Source: Apiosordaria backusii
Lineage: Eukaryota; Ascomycota; Sordariomycetes; Sordariales; Lasiosphaeriaceae
Assembly (NCBI GenBank): GCA_030549205.1
Contig: JAUKTV010000003.1
Span: 2,356,001-2,420,000 of the forward strand
DNA: 64,000 nt
Reading direction: 5' to 3'
In this document: piece after piece, positions 9,895 through 22,465 of the stretch
How the letters are laid out: each line of letters opens with the position of its first letter
How positions within the stretch are numbered: position 1 is the stretch's first letter
Notes under the pieces: generated by a model
Seen by the model: the letters and a program-made list of their open reading frames with translations, nothing else
What the model was told of the DNA's origin: nothing
The model's database searches: none
Made by a program: the position numbers and the translations under genes

Positions 9895-11161
9895 TCACCC
9901 CGCCCCAAAAGCCGAGTCCCCGCCGGGGCTAAACATCGAATCCGACATGTGATCATAATTGATCCCCGGCTCCCTCTTCAAACTCATATGATGACCATGA
10001 GTCGGATCATCAAAACACGACGGAAACCCCGTCTCGGTCGGGGACGCATACAAAGCCGTACCTGAAAAAGAGGTGTAAGTCTCCCTAGGTTGGCAACAGG
10101 AAACCGCCATCACCACAACAACCTGTTGTTGTCGCTGTGGCCCAAAACATCGACTCACCAGGAGGATAGTTAATGCTCCCTTGCCGGTCGCTCCCCGGTC
10201 CACTACTGCTACCCCCGATGCTTCCTGTCGCGCCTCCCATGCTCTCAAAAGGGGCCAAACCCTGCAGTGGCTGGTACTGACCCGAAGCAATACTCGGGTT
10301 CCGGCTCCGTGGCGAGCCTGGCGTGAGGACTGGAGGTTGACTCGCCCCGGCCGTTTGACCAAAGGTGAAGCCTGAGGCAAACAGCTCGTTCGACGTCTGA
10401 ACAAACCGCCTCGCCTCATTGTTCAACCACCGATCAATATTCGGGTCGTTGCACTTGGCATGAGCCATCAAGTGATGTTTCAAGCCGCTGACCTCGGCAA
10501 GCAACCCGTTGAACTCCATTTGCAGGCTTCCGTGCTGGTTCTCGAGGCCGATCTTCGTCTCTTCTAGTTCGGAGACGTACACCTTTTTCTTTTCTCTGCA
10601 CTTGCTAGCCGCGATGCGGTTCCGTTCGAGGAACTTGTTTCTCTTGTGTTCATCTTGTTCCATGTTGTTTTCCTTCTTGATCTTTCTCGTCTTTCGCTTT
10701 TTACTTGGCGGGTTGTTGTTATCTTGTTCCGGCAGGGTGATGTCGGTGGAGGTGCTGCCGGATTTGGAGGTACGGTTGGATTGGGATTTGCTGGAGGAAG
10801 TTCGCTGAGTCGAAGGACGAGACATCTCCATGGACAGGACCTGCATCCCGGCTTTGATGTCTTCGTTGTCGGGGTCTGGTTGGTATAAGCCCGGATCGAC
10901 AAAGAGCTTTGGGCCACCATGGGGATCCATGGCGGTGTCGACTGGGGAGATACCATCCCATTCGTATGTTGGTCCCCCCAGATCAAGGTCTGGCGGAGCA
11001 TCGGGTTGGGAAGGAGAGCCCCCAAAGTCTAGCTTGCCGTCGTAGGAAGGGAAGGAGTTGAGGTCGAGGGTGTTGCCGTCGACATCGTGGTCTGAAGTTT
11101 GGTAGGGGTTGGTGTCGTCGAGATCCAGGCATTGATCGAAGAAGTGAGACGTCGCATCCAT
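9895..11161 (-). CDS. CREB/ATF-type bZIP transcription factor
   Basis: Two exons (11161-10159 and 10061-9895) separated by a 97-nt intron (GTGAGT donor, CTTTTTCAG acceptor) give 389 residues. The start is the ATG at 11161 (MDATSHFF); an upstream in-frame extension exists but looks non-conserved. An acidic, Asp/Pro-rich N-terminal half (likely activation region) is followed by a basic nuclear-localisation cluster (KKRKTRKIKK, about 154-163). The bZIP domain has basic region KRNKFLERNRIAASKCREKKK (about 173-193), containing the N-x3-A-S-x-C-R signature of CREB/ATF factors, then a leucine zipper to about 232. The protein should bind CRE-like TGACGT sites as a dimer in the nucleus; fungal members (AtfA/Atf1 class) act in stress, conidiation and secondary metabolism. 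Which paralog this is cannot be settled here. The C-terminal part is Gly/Ser/Pro-rich. Confidence 0.88.
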
Positions 11162-13657
11162 TTCGTCTCTCTGGTGTCTCCTACTGCCACGTCCGTGGGA
11201 AACACCAGCAGCAACCAAGTGGATGCCGGCACCGAAACTGGTTTGAACTCTGAACAGGTGACGAGCTGTGGCAGAGATGTTTGAGTTCGTTCAAATCAGA
11301 TTCCAAGAAAGACAGCCAAACAAAGTCCGGGGATTGAATTCCGAGGAGGTTTGTGTCGGGAAGGCACAATGGAGATGAGTCGGAGCTAACCTCCGGATTC
11401 GCTTCCTCGTCGGGCAGGCACTTGGGTCGTGGGTGTGGTGATTGCCTCGGCTGTCCCGTGGTGCTGTGAAAAGGGAAAGCTTTAACATTTGGGTTGGAAA
11501 CAAGCAAGATGCCCACGACAGAGGAAAAGCATAAAAGTTTGGTTAACTGGCCACCAGACATACCTGTTATCCCACCAAGTGGCGTTGGATAGTGTCTCTA
11601 GTGGACGATAGATACTGTGTGGCTGCTCTGAGAAGGGGTCCCTTCGGCTCACGGCTTGTTACGGGAATGCTGTGTGACCGCGTTTGGTCTGTTTCTCAAC
11701 TCTCACCGGGAAAGTGGGCGCATTCCTTTGTTGCGTTTGCGGGAAGAGAGTTGTTGGTGGGAAGAAGCGAAAAAGGAGAAACGACACACGGAAAAGGAGT
11801 CAGTTAGTATCTAACTATCGGTATAAGGGGCTGGATAGCGGGGTATGGGACGGTGGTGCAGTAAGTTAATGGGTGACTGAGCTCAAATCAAGAACCTGGA
11901 ATCCTGATTCCAGGCGGGCATAGATCCGACATCTGCGGGGAAAGACCAAGACAAAGACAGCTTCCTGTTGGATTGCACAGATGCGGATTGCGAGTCTGAA
12001 GCCGAGCTACCAGCTGCAAGTCTGTCGAGCTTGTTGAGCTTCATGCAGCTTCGTCCCCGTCGACACTACCCGTGCCTGGGGCCAGACGGGGGTTATGCTA
12101 GCAGTGCGGAACGGGGAGGCGAAAGATTCAAGAGATGCAGCATAGTGAAAAGTCGTCTGTTCGGTGCCTTGATCAATGTCAGGTGCTTTGGGTGGCATCA
12201 ACCCCAGCCGTCTTGGGCCGAGCTCGATCTTGCCTTGTCGACCAGATCCGCAATCCTAGCAAGGCCAGCCCTGGGCGGCAATATCCACAGGCAAAGAGCT
12301 TGGGCTACATCGTGTGTGCTTCGACGAGAGCGGAGTCTGTCGTGCAACACAAGCCACCCAGGTGTAGGAGGTTGCGGGCTTTGCTGGAGCCGGAATTTGC
12401 CCCGCACCACGAATGGGAATTCCTGGAATGCCATACAACTTCAATGTCACCAATTCCAGTTGTCATACCCGGGATTGTTTCTCACGCACATTGAGGGCTA
12501 TTTCTTGAAGATTGATTGATTATTGTTCAGTCAGCAACTTAAACGACTGAGGGAAATAGCCAATTCACTTCAAATGAACCTCAGAACCCCATCAAGTTCA
12601 AAAAGATGCCTCCGTTCAGAGCTGTCTCTTGCTCGACTCGGAGATAGCATTCCTACCTTGGTTGGCACCAAGGGCTCCACATGGAGCCGGAATCAGCTTG
12701 CTCGCTCAACTGACAGGGGTCCCCTCAGCCTGCCAATGCTGGGTGCTAGCCGAAAGGAGCTTCACCAGACCTTTTTGATGAACGACATTCACAAGCAGAC
12801 ACAGTGACAGAGATACGATTTCCAGTGGGTAATAGTAGAACAGCTCAATTTTCTCGATTAGACGATTGATAGTGTATGTCGGGGAGGATTTGCCGTATCA
12901 GCCTGGCTCGGAAGGTATCAAACAGACGACCTGCGCGCTTCCATGATAAGGTTGGATTATCATACGACTTGCTTGATCACGATGCTCTGCATGGAAGACA
13001 GAATATGTGGAGTATGAAACTTTCACTGAAATCTGCCTGCTTTTGAGTATACATTTGGGCGTGTGAGCCCGAACACCTTCGGCGCCTTGTCATTGACTCA
13101 GCAGTTTTTTCCCCTACCACATCAGGAAAGCGGACGCCACCTCCGCATTTTGGCATTCACTGACAAGGTCCTCTGGTTTTTAAGAGCAAAACACATTGCA
13201 CTAGATAGAGACATTGCACAAGAAATCTGGCCCAGTGGCCTGGAAAATAATAACATATGGCCCTTCTCGAATGGTTTCAGTCATCAAGACACTGCCTCGA
13301 GAATTGTTGCTGCCAGGTTCCAACTATGGTGATCCTGCTCAGAGCCAGTCGAGGTTGAAACAGGATCCTTTGCCAAGAACCTCAAGATGCTTCTGCATCC
13401 GACGCTATTCACATTTTAGGCCTAGCGCACAAGCCCCAGCTTGACTGCCTGCAGCACGGACCAAACTCTATTTGTTCGCCGCTCACAGGCGTGCCAGCCA
13501 CCACCTCGCCAGCCTCAAACACCAACTTCAGGGACCGATCAAAACATCCGCCAAATTTTCTGCAGGAACTGTTACAAAAGAGGAGAGCAAAAACGCCAGA
13601 ATCACCGATCAAGCCATCCATAAACACCTTCCAAACAGCGGATTCATAAAAAGCACC
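11162..13657. promoter_or_regulatory. Divergent intergenic region between the bZIP gene and RPA3
   Basis: About 2.5 kb that must carry both promoters and the 5' UTRs. Open frames such as 11968-12519 (+) lack recognisable domains and overlap with equally long frames in other phases, so I do not call them. No tRNA or repeat recognised. Confidence 0.45.
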
Positions 13658-14281
13658 ATGGAGACTTCAACGCCACGAGTTACCTGCGCTTATCTCAACT
13701 CATATGTGGGCAAGAACGTGATGATTGTGGGCAAGGTCGCGCAAATCCGCGGTGAAGACGCCATCATCGATGCCGACGGAAACATCTCTTGCAAGCTGAA
13801 TCGCGTAAGCTTTCACCCTTCATCATTCCCCTCATTCCATCTATCACCTCCCTTGGAACCTTTCATGGAAGAGTCGTCCACTTTGAACCTTCCCCACACA
13901 GCCAATCCTACCCGATCGCCATATGCACAAGATCGGATTAGACATAACCACACAGACACAACCTCTGCAATTCCCCACATTATCCACAATACACAGACAA
14001 ACACAAGCTTTAGAGCAAAGCTAACGAATGGCTGTGTGCAGGATGCCCACCTCAGCCCGGGCAATGGCGTCCAAATCATTGGCAAAGTAAACCCAGACCT
14101 GTCAGTCAAAGTCCTGAGCTCTCTTGACCTGGGCACGGGTGTTGGTAAGTTCTATTCTCTGTTTTCTCACCCGCCCAGCCTCGTTGCCACATGTGACACT
14201 GACAACCCAAAAGACTACAACCTGGCCAACACCGTCGTTGAGATATCACACCAGCACAAAGGCTTGTTCGTATATGAGTAG
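13658..14281 (+). CDS. RPA3: Replication protein A 14-kDa subunit (RPA3/Ssb3)
   Basis: Three exons (13658-13804, 14042-14144, 14214-14281) encode 105 residues. The introns are 237 and 69 nt; both have GTAAG donors, and the second has a CTGAC branch-like motif. The protein begins METSTPRVTCAYL and shows the OB-fold pattern of RPA3: a V-G-K-x-V-x-I-V-G-K-V strand pair, DADGNISCKL, then GNGVQIIGKVNPDLSVKVL and a short C-terminal helix. RPA3 is the smallest subunit of the single-stranded-DNA-binding heterotrimer needed for replication, repair and recombination in the nucleus, and it holds the trimer core together. The length fits fungal members. Confidence in the splice sites is good, because each junction restores an uninterrupted family-like sequence. 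Confidence 0.9.
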   Translation: METSTPRVTCAYLNSYVGKNVMIVGKVAQIRGEDAIIDADGNISCKLNRVSFHPSSFPSFHLSPPLEPFMEESSTLNLPHTANPTRSPYAQDRIRHNHTDTTSAIPHIIHNTQTNTSFRAKLTNGCVQDAHLSPGNGVQIIGKVNPDLSVKVLSSLDLGTGVGKFYSLFSHPPSLVATCDTDNPKDYNLANTVVEISHQHKGLFVYE

Positions 14282-16141
14282 ACGTCATATGGAATTTAAT
14301 AGATCACGCATTTATCTCTTCTAGCATCGAGATCGAGATTTTACCTGGGCTCATGACTCGACTATCATCTTCTCCAACAACCAAATAGATAGGAATAACC
14401 ACAAGGGCAAAGAGAACTATTGCCTTTCTAGGCACATGATAACCCGAATTAGAGCAATGCTCAAAACAGTTGGGGCACACAGGCATTAACTCACGGCCCC
14501 ATCTCAACTCAGCACACACCTAACCTTTCTCGCCTCCCACTTTGACCGTCCATCTTAACTTTTGTCTTCGTCGTCCCTCGCCGCCCCTCTCCATAACCAT
14601 CTCTCCTATCTGAGCTGCCCCATTTCCCCTCGCCGACATTAACCGCCCATCCGAGCTCTACTGTGGTACCCATTGGGGGGGAAAGATCCGACGATGGAAT
14701 AGGATAAGAGTATGAGCCCACATTACCCCTCAAAGTCCAAGTCATGAACACCAAACAAGGACGAGCCCAGAACAGAACACACCTCAAGAACGCCAGTCAT
14801 GCCTCGTTATTTCCAGCACCTTCTGACCACCACAACGCGAAGCTTCAAAAGACAACCAATTGACTGTTTTGCAAATGTGATTTCCAAGCACTGGGGTCAC
14901 TAGGCACGTCTCGACATTATACGCCACTTAGGTCACATCAGAACCCATTCATTACCTTGGAGAAACAATATGGTTTCCCCTTCAAGAACCACACCACCAC
15001 CACCACCACCATCGTGGGCCAATCAGCAGCAGTCTAGTTCAATACAAAATCAAAAAAACCAAGCGTTCTTTCAAAAACAAACACCAACGCCTTCCTGAGA
15101 GCCAGTAGTAACTTGCCTGTTTCCCTGGAACGAAAAATAGGTTTGAGTCAAGTCTTCATCCTTGAGGTAAGCTATGGAGACGGACAACTAACAGGATTGG
15201 TTTTGTATGAGTGTAGGTATGTACTAAAAGACTACAAAGCGTTTCATGAGATGCCCTTTTGAGAGCCCGTCAAAATGCGAGGTACTGAGATGCTAGAAAT
15301 GACATGGGTGCCTCTACTCCAACTAAATCACTGCTTATCTAGGACAAAATGAGTACCTAGATAGTGTGTGAGAGGAAAGGACATCTTCAGCGTGCGCCTA
15401 AATTTTCTGCTTGTAGCCAGCAGACGAGAGGACATGCTTGGAAACTCGAATAGCCAACTAAGCAGCGCACATATCTGTACACCCTACCCACACAACACGA
15501 GCACACAGACATCATAACGCACATATTCATTCTTTCTTCCTGATAGTACTGTTATTCGTGCTTTGACATTGACTAACACTAAAAAAGCTGCCGGAACCCG
15601 GAGACCTCTCTCCCTCCGTCCCTCCCCCGAAGCCCCTAGCGCTCTCTCCAAGCGCTCAATGAATCAGTGACACCACTCAAATCATAGTGATGTAATAATA
15701 TCCACACCACCTTTTCCCTCTTTTTAACCCAGAAGGGAGAAAACATTCCACCCTGTCCATGTCAACCCAAATCCCTCGCTATGCTTACTTCTTTCCCATC
15801 TTTCCTATCCTGTTTTCCTGTTTCCCAAACCCCATTCATCCAGGCTATGCGGTGAAAAAAACACTTGTTTCATTTCCCTTTTTTCAGAACCTCAACCCCT
15901 TCCACACTCCCTAAAACATAAAAGAAAAAAAAACAGAAAAGAGCCGAAAAAACAACATTGTTGCTGGTGTTGTTGTTACAATAAAAACATAAAGTCGGAA
16001 CAAAGGGGGTATCTACTCGGCATCAAATATGGTGTGTGCTGTGTTGCTTGTCGTAAAATCAGGAAAATAATCATGCAAAAAAGGATCGTAATCCACCAAA
16101 GATGAATCGGGAAAAGGCCATGCGGCGGAATGGAAGCCCTC
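14282..16141. other. Tail-to-tail intergenic region between RPA3 and the GATA factor
   Basis: About 1.9 kb with only short ORFs. It contains a (CCA)n simple repeat at about 14991-15011 and pyrimidine-rich stretches near 15590-15660 and 15710-15850. The part next to 16142 should be the 3' UTR of the GATA gene. Confidence 0.5.
14991..15011. repeat. (CCA)n microsatellite
   Basis: Seven consecutive CAC/CCA trinucleotide units in non-coding DNA. Confidence 0.85.
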
Positions 16142-19100
16142 CTAATTAGAACCCCTTCCAGCGCCGTTCAATTCCGCCCACATATTTTCACTCAGCGGCG
16201 CACCAAACTCCACGCCCCCTTGACGTCTGCCGCCCCGATGTCTAGTCGACGGCGGCGAGCTAGGCGGCATAGCCAACTCAGTACCGAGGAGGCTATCAAA
16301 GTCGATGGCATTGGTACTGTCGATGAGCTGTTGAGCGAGTGCGGCCTCATCCAGACCTTGCAGGTTGTCAAGATCGATTTCAGGTAACCCATGAGCCGAT
16401 GACCCGGTAGTGAAGTTGTTAGCTTCGCTCAGGAGCTGGGCTAGGTTTGCAGTGAATGGTGATTCGAGATGGTGCACATCGTCGTCGTGCATAATATGCG
16501 CGTGGCTGTGGGCGTTGCGGGGACTTCGTCGTCTGGCGGAAGAGCTGGGGGGGACCAGCAGGCCGTAGTTGGGTCCCGATCGGGGAGTGCGCTGCATATG
16601 GGCAAATACCTGGCTTGGGGATTTGGCAACGCTTCGGATAGACCGCATCGATCTAGAGACGCTCCTTGTTATGGGGCGATGACTCGGCGTCGGCCGGGTT
16701 GGTGTCTTGAAGACACCCGCAGCAGCAGAATTGGGAGGTGGGGTGGATGGGCATCGGGGAGGTGTACCGAACAACTCCTGATCAAGCTCGTCACCGCCAT
16801 GGACTGGCGTACCAGAGCGTGCTGGCGGAGCGTCGTGGTTTTCCTTGCCCGATGCAGCGGACTTGGCCACCTGACCGTGGGTGGCTGGTTGTGTGGCATT
16901 TGCTGAAAGCTCCCCAAGAACCTTGGGCATTGCATCCTTCCTGGGCGATGGAAAGAGCAGCCTTCTTGTGCTGCCAAGATCATCTTCGACTGCTATGGGG
17001 CTGTCCGCTGTTCCACTACCCCTCGAGTGAGTTGATCCCGGCAAGCGCTGTTTTGGGGAGCTCCGCAAGTTTAAAAGCTTGTCGTCGGTCGTAGTTGTGA
17101 TGTCCCTCCCTGGTAGCGTCCCGTCCTCAGGGATGCTTTCAGGAAAGTTTTCTTCTGGTGATTCATGATCCAATGGACCTGCAGGGTCCGTTGTAAAGTA
17201 GGCTTCTGAGGTAGGATTCATAGGCCCATCGCTCTTGGCCCGCGATTTCTTTTTGCCTTTGCCTTCGCGCCTCTTGCGATTTTGGTTGAGGCGGGCAGCG
17301 TCCTTGTCCCACCTGTCAGGCGGGCGGTGGTTTCTGAACTTTGCAAGCCATATACCGCACGCTAATCACCAAGTTAGTTTGGTTGCAAGCAAGCCCTAAA
17401 GTAGACCGTGACAAAACTTACGGTTGCACAAGAGAGTCTCAATCCACGCCTTCTTGTCATCCGTGGCACCGAGATTCTTCTTGACCAGCCGGTATGCCGC
17501 TGGCTGCCCCTCCGAATCCCGCTCGAGGATATCAATCATAGTGACAAAACCCGGCTTGTCCGAAAACTCATAAAAAGGTGGGATTCCTTTATGCTCCTGA
17601 ATCCAAATCTTTCGCCACGTAGGCGTTTCAATGGCACCACAGTTGTTACAAAATGGGGGAGATTCCCCCTTCAGAATGGCTGATTCCAGACGCTCCTTTA
17701 TTGTCTGCTTCTTCACCAAATTCTTGCTGTAGCGAGGCCCGTCAAAATCGCTGGGCGGACATGCGGCCTCAGACATGAAGGACTGCGGCAAAGTTAACAT
17801 TGGCTCGTTACCGGGATCGCTGGCCGGAACTGTAGGGACTCCAGGACCCTGCGAGGCTGGTCGCGATGGTGGTCTAGACGTTGGCGGAAGAGGTTGTTGC
17901 TCAAAGGTAGGCTCGACCACCTCATGTCTCTCCTCCACTGGCATTGGTGCTGCAGGGGCTGACACCTCTCGAGATGCCTGAGCAGGCTCAGAAGACCTGA
18001 CGAAACCGTTTCCCATATGTTGACCATCCGATTCTGTAGCGGCCCGCATTGCACCATTAGTGCGCGCAGACGGCTGCTCAAAGTGTGGAGGAAGAGTAGG
18101 AAGAGCCGGTTCTTGGGTCATCTCAACCTCATGTTGTTGGGTTGCTGGTTGCGCTTGTACCGGCGCCTCTTGCTCCGAGACCACCGGGTTTGGGGCAGTA
18201 TGCGATCGCTTCAGTGACCGGGCGTTTCGCTTCTTCGGCGCAGGCTGCTTCGACGGAAGGGGTGGTGTCGGCCGTTCCGCGGGAGGTGGTGGCGTTGGCT
18301 GGTTTGTGGGAGGTGGTGGTGTTGGCCGGTTCAAGGACTTGACCCGACCGGCGGGGTTAAAGAGGCTCTTGGTAGGGAGTAGTTCTGGTGGGCCTGGGGT
18401 CACTTCTTGGAAGGTCACTTCCTGTTGTTGCGACGGACGTCGGCTATTCTTACGGCTGCTGGGCTTGCTGGCCATGGGCACTGGTACAGGCCGCGCGATC
18501 CGGATATGATCTGACATTGGCCCAGGAAGCTGCTGCATTTGTGGTGGAGGCAGGTCCGGCATCATATCGTCCTCGTCGAAGAAGTCGTCGAGACCGCCAC
18601 TCATAAAGCCGGAGTCGACATGCCGCATAGGCATCGGAGGAAGAACGGGACTTGAGGCCGGTGGACTAGACCGGATATAGGCGGTCGTGCGTGGAACGGG
18701 GGGTGAGGAGCCCAGATCACCAGCGCTGTCTTCAGGCGAATAACCTTGATCTGGCGACTGACCGATCGACTCGACAGGAGAGCGGGCGTCCTGGCTCATC
18801 TCGTGCATTAGTGGTTGGTTTTGTCTGGGTTGAAAGACCGGTATATTCTCCATTCCGATAGACTCGGATCTAGCCTTGTGAGTTACCGCTCTCCTCCTCT
18901 GCTGTTGCTGCAAAAAAGCACCATCAGGAACCGGTGTGGGCGCACGAGGAACATCTTGAAGATGATTTGGTGTCGGGGCATCGTTTCCCGCACCGACAGG
19001 TCTCATGGTACGCAGAGACCCTGAGGTACTTGCCGCCACTCTAAGCGAGTCTGGTGCCGCACCAAAAGGCGCAACGGCGCTGTAATCTGCTCGAATAACC

Positions 19101-20277
19101 TTGGCCCGCTTCTTCCGTGGGCCCTCGTCACCGTCTGTGGCTTCCTCTGCCGCAGACGTGTTGCCCTCAACAGCTTGTTTACGTGGACGGCCTCGTGGTC
19201 TTCCGGTTGACGGCCGCGTTCTTCTGGTTGAGCTTCGTGAGGACGGCCGGGAGGGACGTGACTGTGGCTGCGGCTCTGTAATGACTTCCGTCGGTTGAGG
19301 TTGAGGTATAGGCGAAGGGGCACTTTGGATTGGGGTATGGGTCCTGGGGGGATCAGGAACTGTGGCGACGCTGGGGAGGCCGTGGTTGGCGGGAGGTGTC
19401 GGAGCTGCTGGTTGAGGTTCAGGTGGGGGAATACTCGATGGTCGATTCAGATATGGAGGAGCACTGTCGCTTCTCATGTCCATTGGCCGAGGTTCATTCA
19501 TTGAGGTATTAAAGTGGTGATTGTGATGATGGGTGTGGTTCTGGACCTGAGTCGGAGGAAGGGCCGGGGCGGGTAATGGCCCAACATTCGCATTGTGTCC
19601 AAACATCTGGCTGGACTGAACAAAGGAGTTCCATTCCGAGCTGTCATCGACAGGAATGTGAGAAGACTTTGACAGGTTAAAGCTCTCCAGCCCGGAGAAA
19701 TCTGGTCGTGGCGGTAACCTCGCAACCACTGTCAACTTCAGCTTCACCTCGAGTGTTTCCCGGCTCCCGCTGCTGAGAAGTGCGAGAAGATTACGAGTGA
19801 CCCGCCCTGGAACCACTTGCTGTTGTGACATCTCGTTGTTCGGATCCAGCCCCCACGACAGCATCCCTTGTCCAACCAGGGGCACATCAGGTTCTGAAAA
19901 GTCGTATGCATACACACTGTAGTCGTTTTCATCTTGGTTGACAATCTCAGGGCTGGACTGGGCGACAGCCTGAAGACATGTTCGAAGGTCCACCACGCCG
20001 ATTGTGGTTCTTTCGTCGAGTGGAATCGTCTGGATGTGGAGTAGGTGAGGCCATCGGGCCAGGCAGTTTACCTGGCTCTCTCGGTCGAAGGTATATTGCA
20101 CCTTCACTGCAAGCAGTCTCATATTAGAAGGTCTGGGTTTTGGTGGTAGGGTTAACAGGAGGGCAAATCAAACTCACATCCCATCGGCCTCGTCTGCACA
20201 CCGAATTCTTCCACTCCGGCTGGCTGGGCAACCACATGAGGCGAGGGCGCCGGCCATGAATTGGTTGGAGTGGCCAT
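16142..20277 (-). CDS. ams2: Ams2/SPT21-like regulator with split GATA-type zinc finger
   Basis: Three exons (20277-20178, 20106-17422, 17361-16142) give about 1,334 residues; an in-frame ATG at 20355 would add 26. The N-terminal domain (from about residue 34: KVQYTFD, NCLARWPHLLHIQT, IGVVDLRTC, DYSVYAYDFSE, VGQGMLSWGL) is the Ams2/SPT21 N-terminal region. A long disordered Pro/Gln/Ser-rich middle carries an AT-hook (GRPRGRPRK). The zinc finger has Cys852, Cys855, Cys926 and Cys929, with about 70 residues between the pairs instead of the usual 17-18, and an intron lies between Cys926 and Cys929. A basic segment (RKRREGKGKKK) follows. In fission yeast, Ams2 is a cell-cycle-regulated GATA factor needed for histone gene transcription and CENP-A loading; budding yeast Spt21 also activates histone genes. 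A nuclear role in histone expression is therefore inferred. The C-terminal exon is Ser/Pro-rich without a recognised domain. Confidence 0.87.
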
Positions 20278-22465
20278 CGTCACATGTACATCCACGACTC
20301 CACGTCGCTCGCTCTGCAAGCAATTGGCGACAGGAAGAAGAGTGGACGTCGTCAAGACGATTCGGAGGCGAGGGTTGTCGGAGTTGGGTTCTGGTGGAGA
20401 GACGGAGAGGTTCGTTCATTGAGATGTTGAAGTTGAGTGGGCCGAATTTGAGAGGCTGGTTTCATTCTCCAGAGCGCGTCCTGGCGAGGCGCACCTAGTC
20501 GCGTCTGTGGGTCCAACCGTCAACGACCCCTGCCGTCGAATGGTTTACACTATCTTGCAGCGATTGCCCCGCCAAATCTCAGACAAGAGCGACGGAAGAG
20601 AACATCGACAACAGTTCGTAGTAATAGTAAGTAGTGTGGTTGGGATTTTGACAGCAATTGAGGTCCTGGTCTCGGTCAATTCCTAGTTGCTTTTTCGAGC
20701 CGGCAGTTATCAACACTCGCGTTCACGAAGTTGACGATTGTTGGCGTAGCGGCGTTGCATCCAAACATGGGGGGCACAATGACGCGAAGTGGGAACCGGT
20801 TTTAGCGCCCTCTGGCCCTTTCGTGCCTGGCACGCAGCGAGGCAACGCGTTGAACTTGGAACAGCTGAACCTGAGCCTGAGTTGAAGGTGGCACGGACCA
20901 ACCCATCTTCAGAATACCGGCAGGCAGGGCGGGCAGGCAGGCAGAACAGCCAGACTGAACACAGGCCGTCTGCCGCACCAAAACGATCGGACTTTAGCGC
21001 ACAACTCCGCGGTTCCAAAGGCTCCCAGCCGGGCACCCGAAAAGATGAAAGAACGATTAACTTTTGGCAGAGCTTTTGGCATCGAGGGGATCCCGGCCTC
21101 CCTTTTATACTCCCCGCAGCAGCTCCCCCGTCACCGCCGGCCCAACGCAACAGCCCCACCCCGACCGACAACGCGAACTTGACGCCTTTTTAATTGATTT
21201 CTTATCGCTGATAACACAGACCATCCTCAAGGTATCCATTCCCCCTTTCCGCCAGTGCTCGATTCGGTAAAACAAAAATACAAAACTGTGGCAACCACAA
21301 AATTCCATCCCTGAGATGCAAAAAAAACACGCCCGAAAAGGCGGTATACGACATACCCTCATCATGCAACCCTTGACTATTAGGGGTAAGTGCATGCACA
21401 TCCCAGCGTTCCATTCCGACGGCTCGTGAGCCTGCAGGTATGCGTTGTCGTGGTCGTGATGTGTGTCTTCAAGCACTTCTGTGTGGTGTTTTGGAAAAGA
21501 GCTGCACTATTCACCAACCCCATCTGGGTCAGATGAGTAGAAACATTTTGATATCAAGAAGCACTTCAGAAGCGCTTTCTAGCCTGTCTAATCCATAGCA
21601 ATAGAATAATAATAAAATGAGAGGTTGCTTTGTGATGAGTACACACCATTATCCTGTTGTCATACGGAGGCCGAAGCACCTTCGTCGTACTTGACTTCAG
21701 ATTAACCCGTCTAACTCGTCTGAGCGACGTAAAAAGCATGAAGATTTTAAATTTCAGCTCGTGACTATAAAATAACATGTTGTCCCATCTGGAAAAAAAG
21801 ACGCTTCATTCATCGTGCTTCGCCTCAGATCATACCCTCGTTCTGGCTCGTCTGAAACCATGATACAATAGACGACGAAACTACAAGACAGCTAGAATTC
21901 CCCGGCTCTATGTATAGATTTCGCTTCATGTAGATAGGTACTACTGCTTCAGATAGGCAGGAAATACAACAGGCCGTCGATCCAAGAAGAAATGAAAAAT
22001 GAAAAAAACGATAAAAAGCTCGCCGTTAGGCTACGAAAACCACTTCCTGAGGGTTTTAGCAAAGAGGAGACTCGAACTCGGACCCTCTTCCAGACCATGC
22101 CCAACCCATCTCACTAGGCCAAATAGACCTGTGTATTGAGGGGCGGTCGAAAGCTCCATGGTTAAACTAATACATAAACCACTGCCCCCTCGCACCTGCC
22201 CAGTGAGCTGCCTCTCTCAATCTTAGTCAGCCTTCTCAGGTTGAGCATCACCATCAGCAGGAGACACAACGCCTGAGCTGGAGCATGAAGTCGCGAAAAT
22301 TGCTAAATTTTGTGTCTGTTGTTCTCGTGATACCACCTTCGGAATAGCCACACGTTCAGCACCCCCAACGTGACCTGCAGAATGGCCAGTGATAATTCAT
22401 GGCATCCCAAATCCTAGAAGCCAACCCATCTAGCCCTTCTCAAACCCAGTATATCCATCCTCGTC
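20278..22465. other. Intergenic region upstream of the GATA factor
   Basis: The right-hand neighbour is also on the minus strand, so this holds the promoter of the GATA gene and the 3' flank of the PEBP-like gene. A tRNA-like element lies at about 22055-22130. The stretch from 21500 to 22000 is AT-rich and shows no coding signal. Confidence 0.5.
22055..22130 (-). ncRNA. Degenerate tRNA-like element (A-box and B-box)
   Basis: On the minus strand TGGCCTAGTGA (22121-22111) fits the RNA polymerase III A-box, and GAGTTCGAGTCTC (22079-22067) fits the B-box/T-loop. Their spacing of about 43 nt is that of a normal type I tRNA. The acceptor stem does not pair and only three of five T-stem pairs form, so I cannot assign an anticodon. 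It is best read as a decayed tRNA gene or tRNA-derived sequence; chance resemblance is possible. Confidence 0.35.

Noticed and set aside
11968..12519. 183-codon plus-strand ORF between the bZIP gene and RPA3
   Set aside because: Competing frames of similar length on both strands and no recognisable feature.
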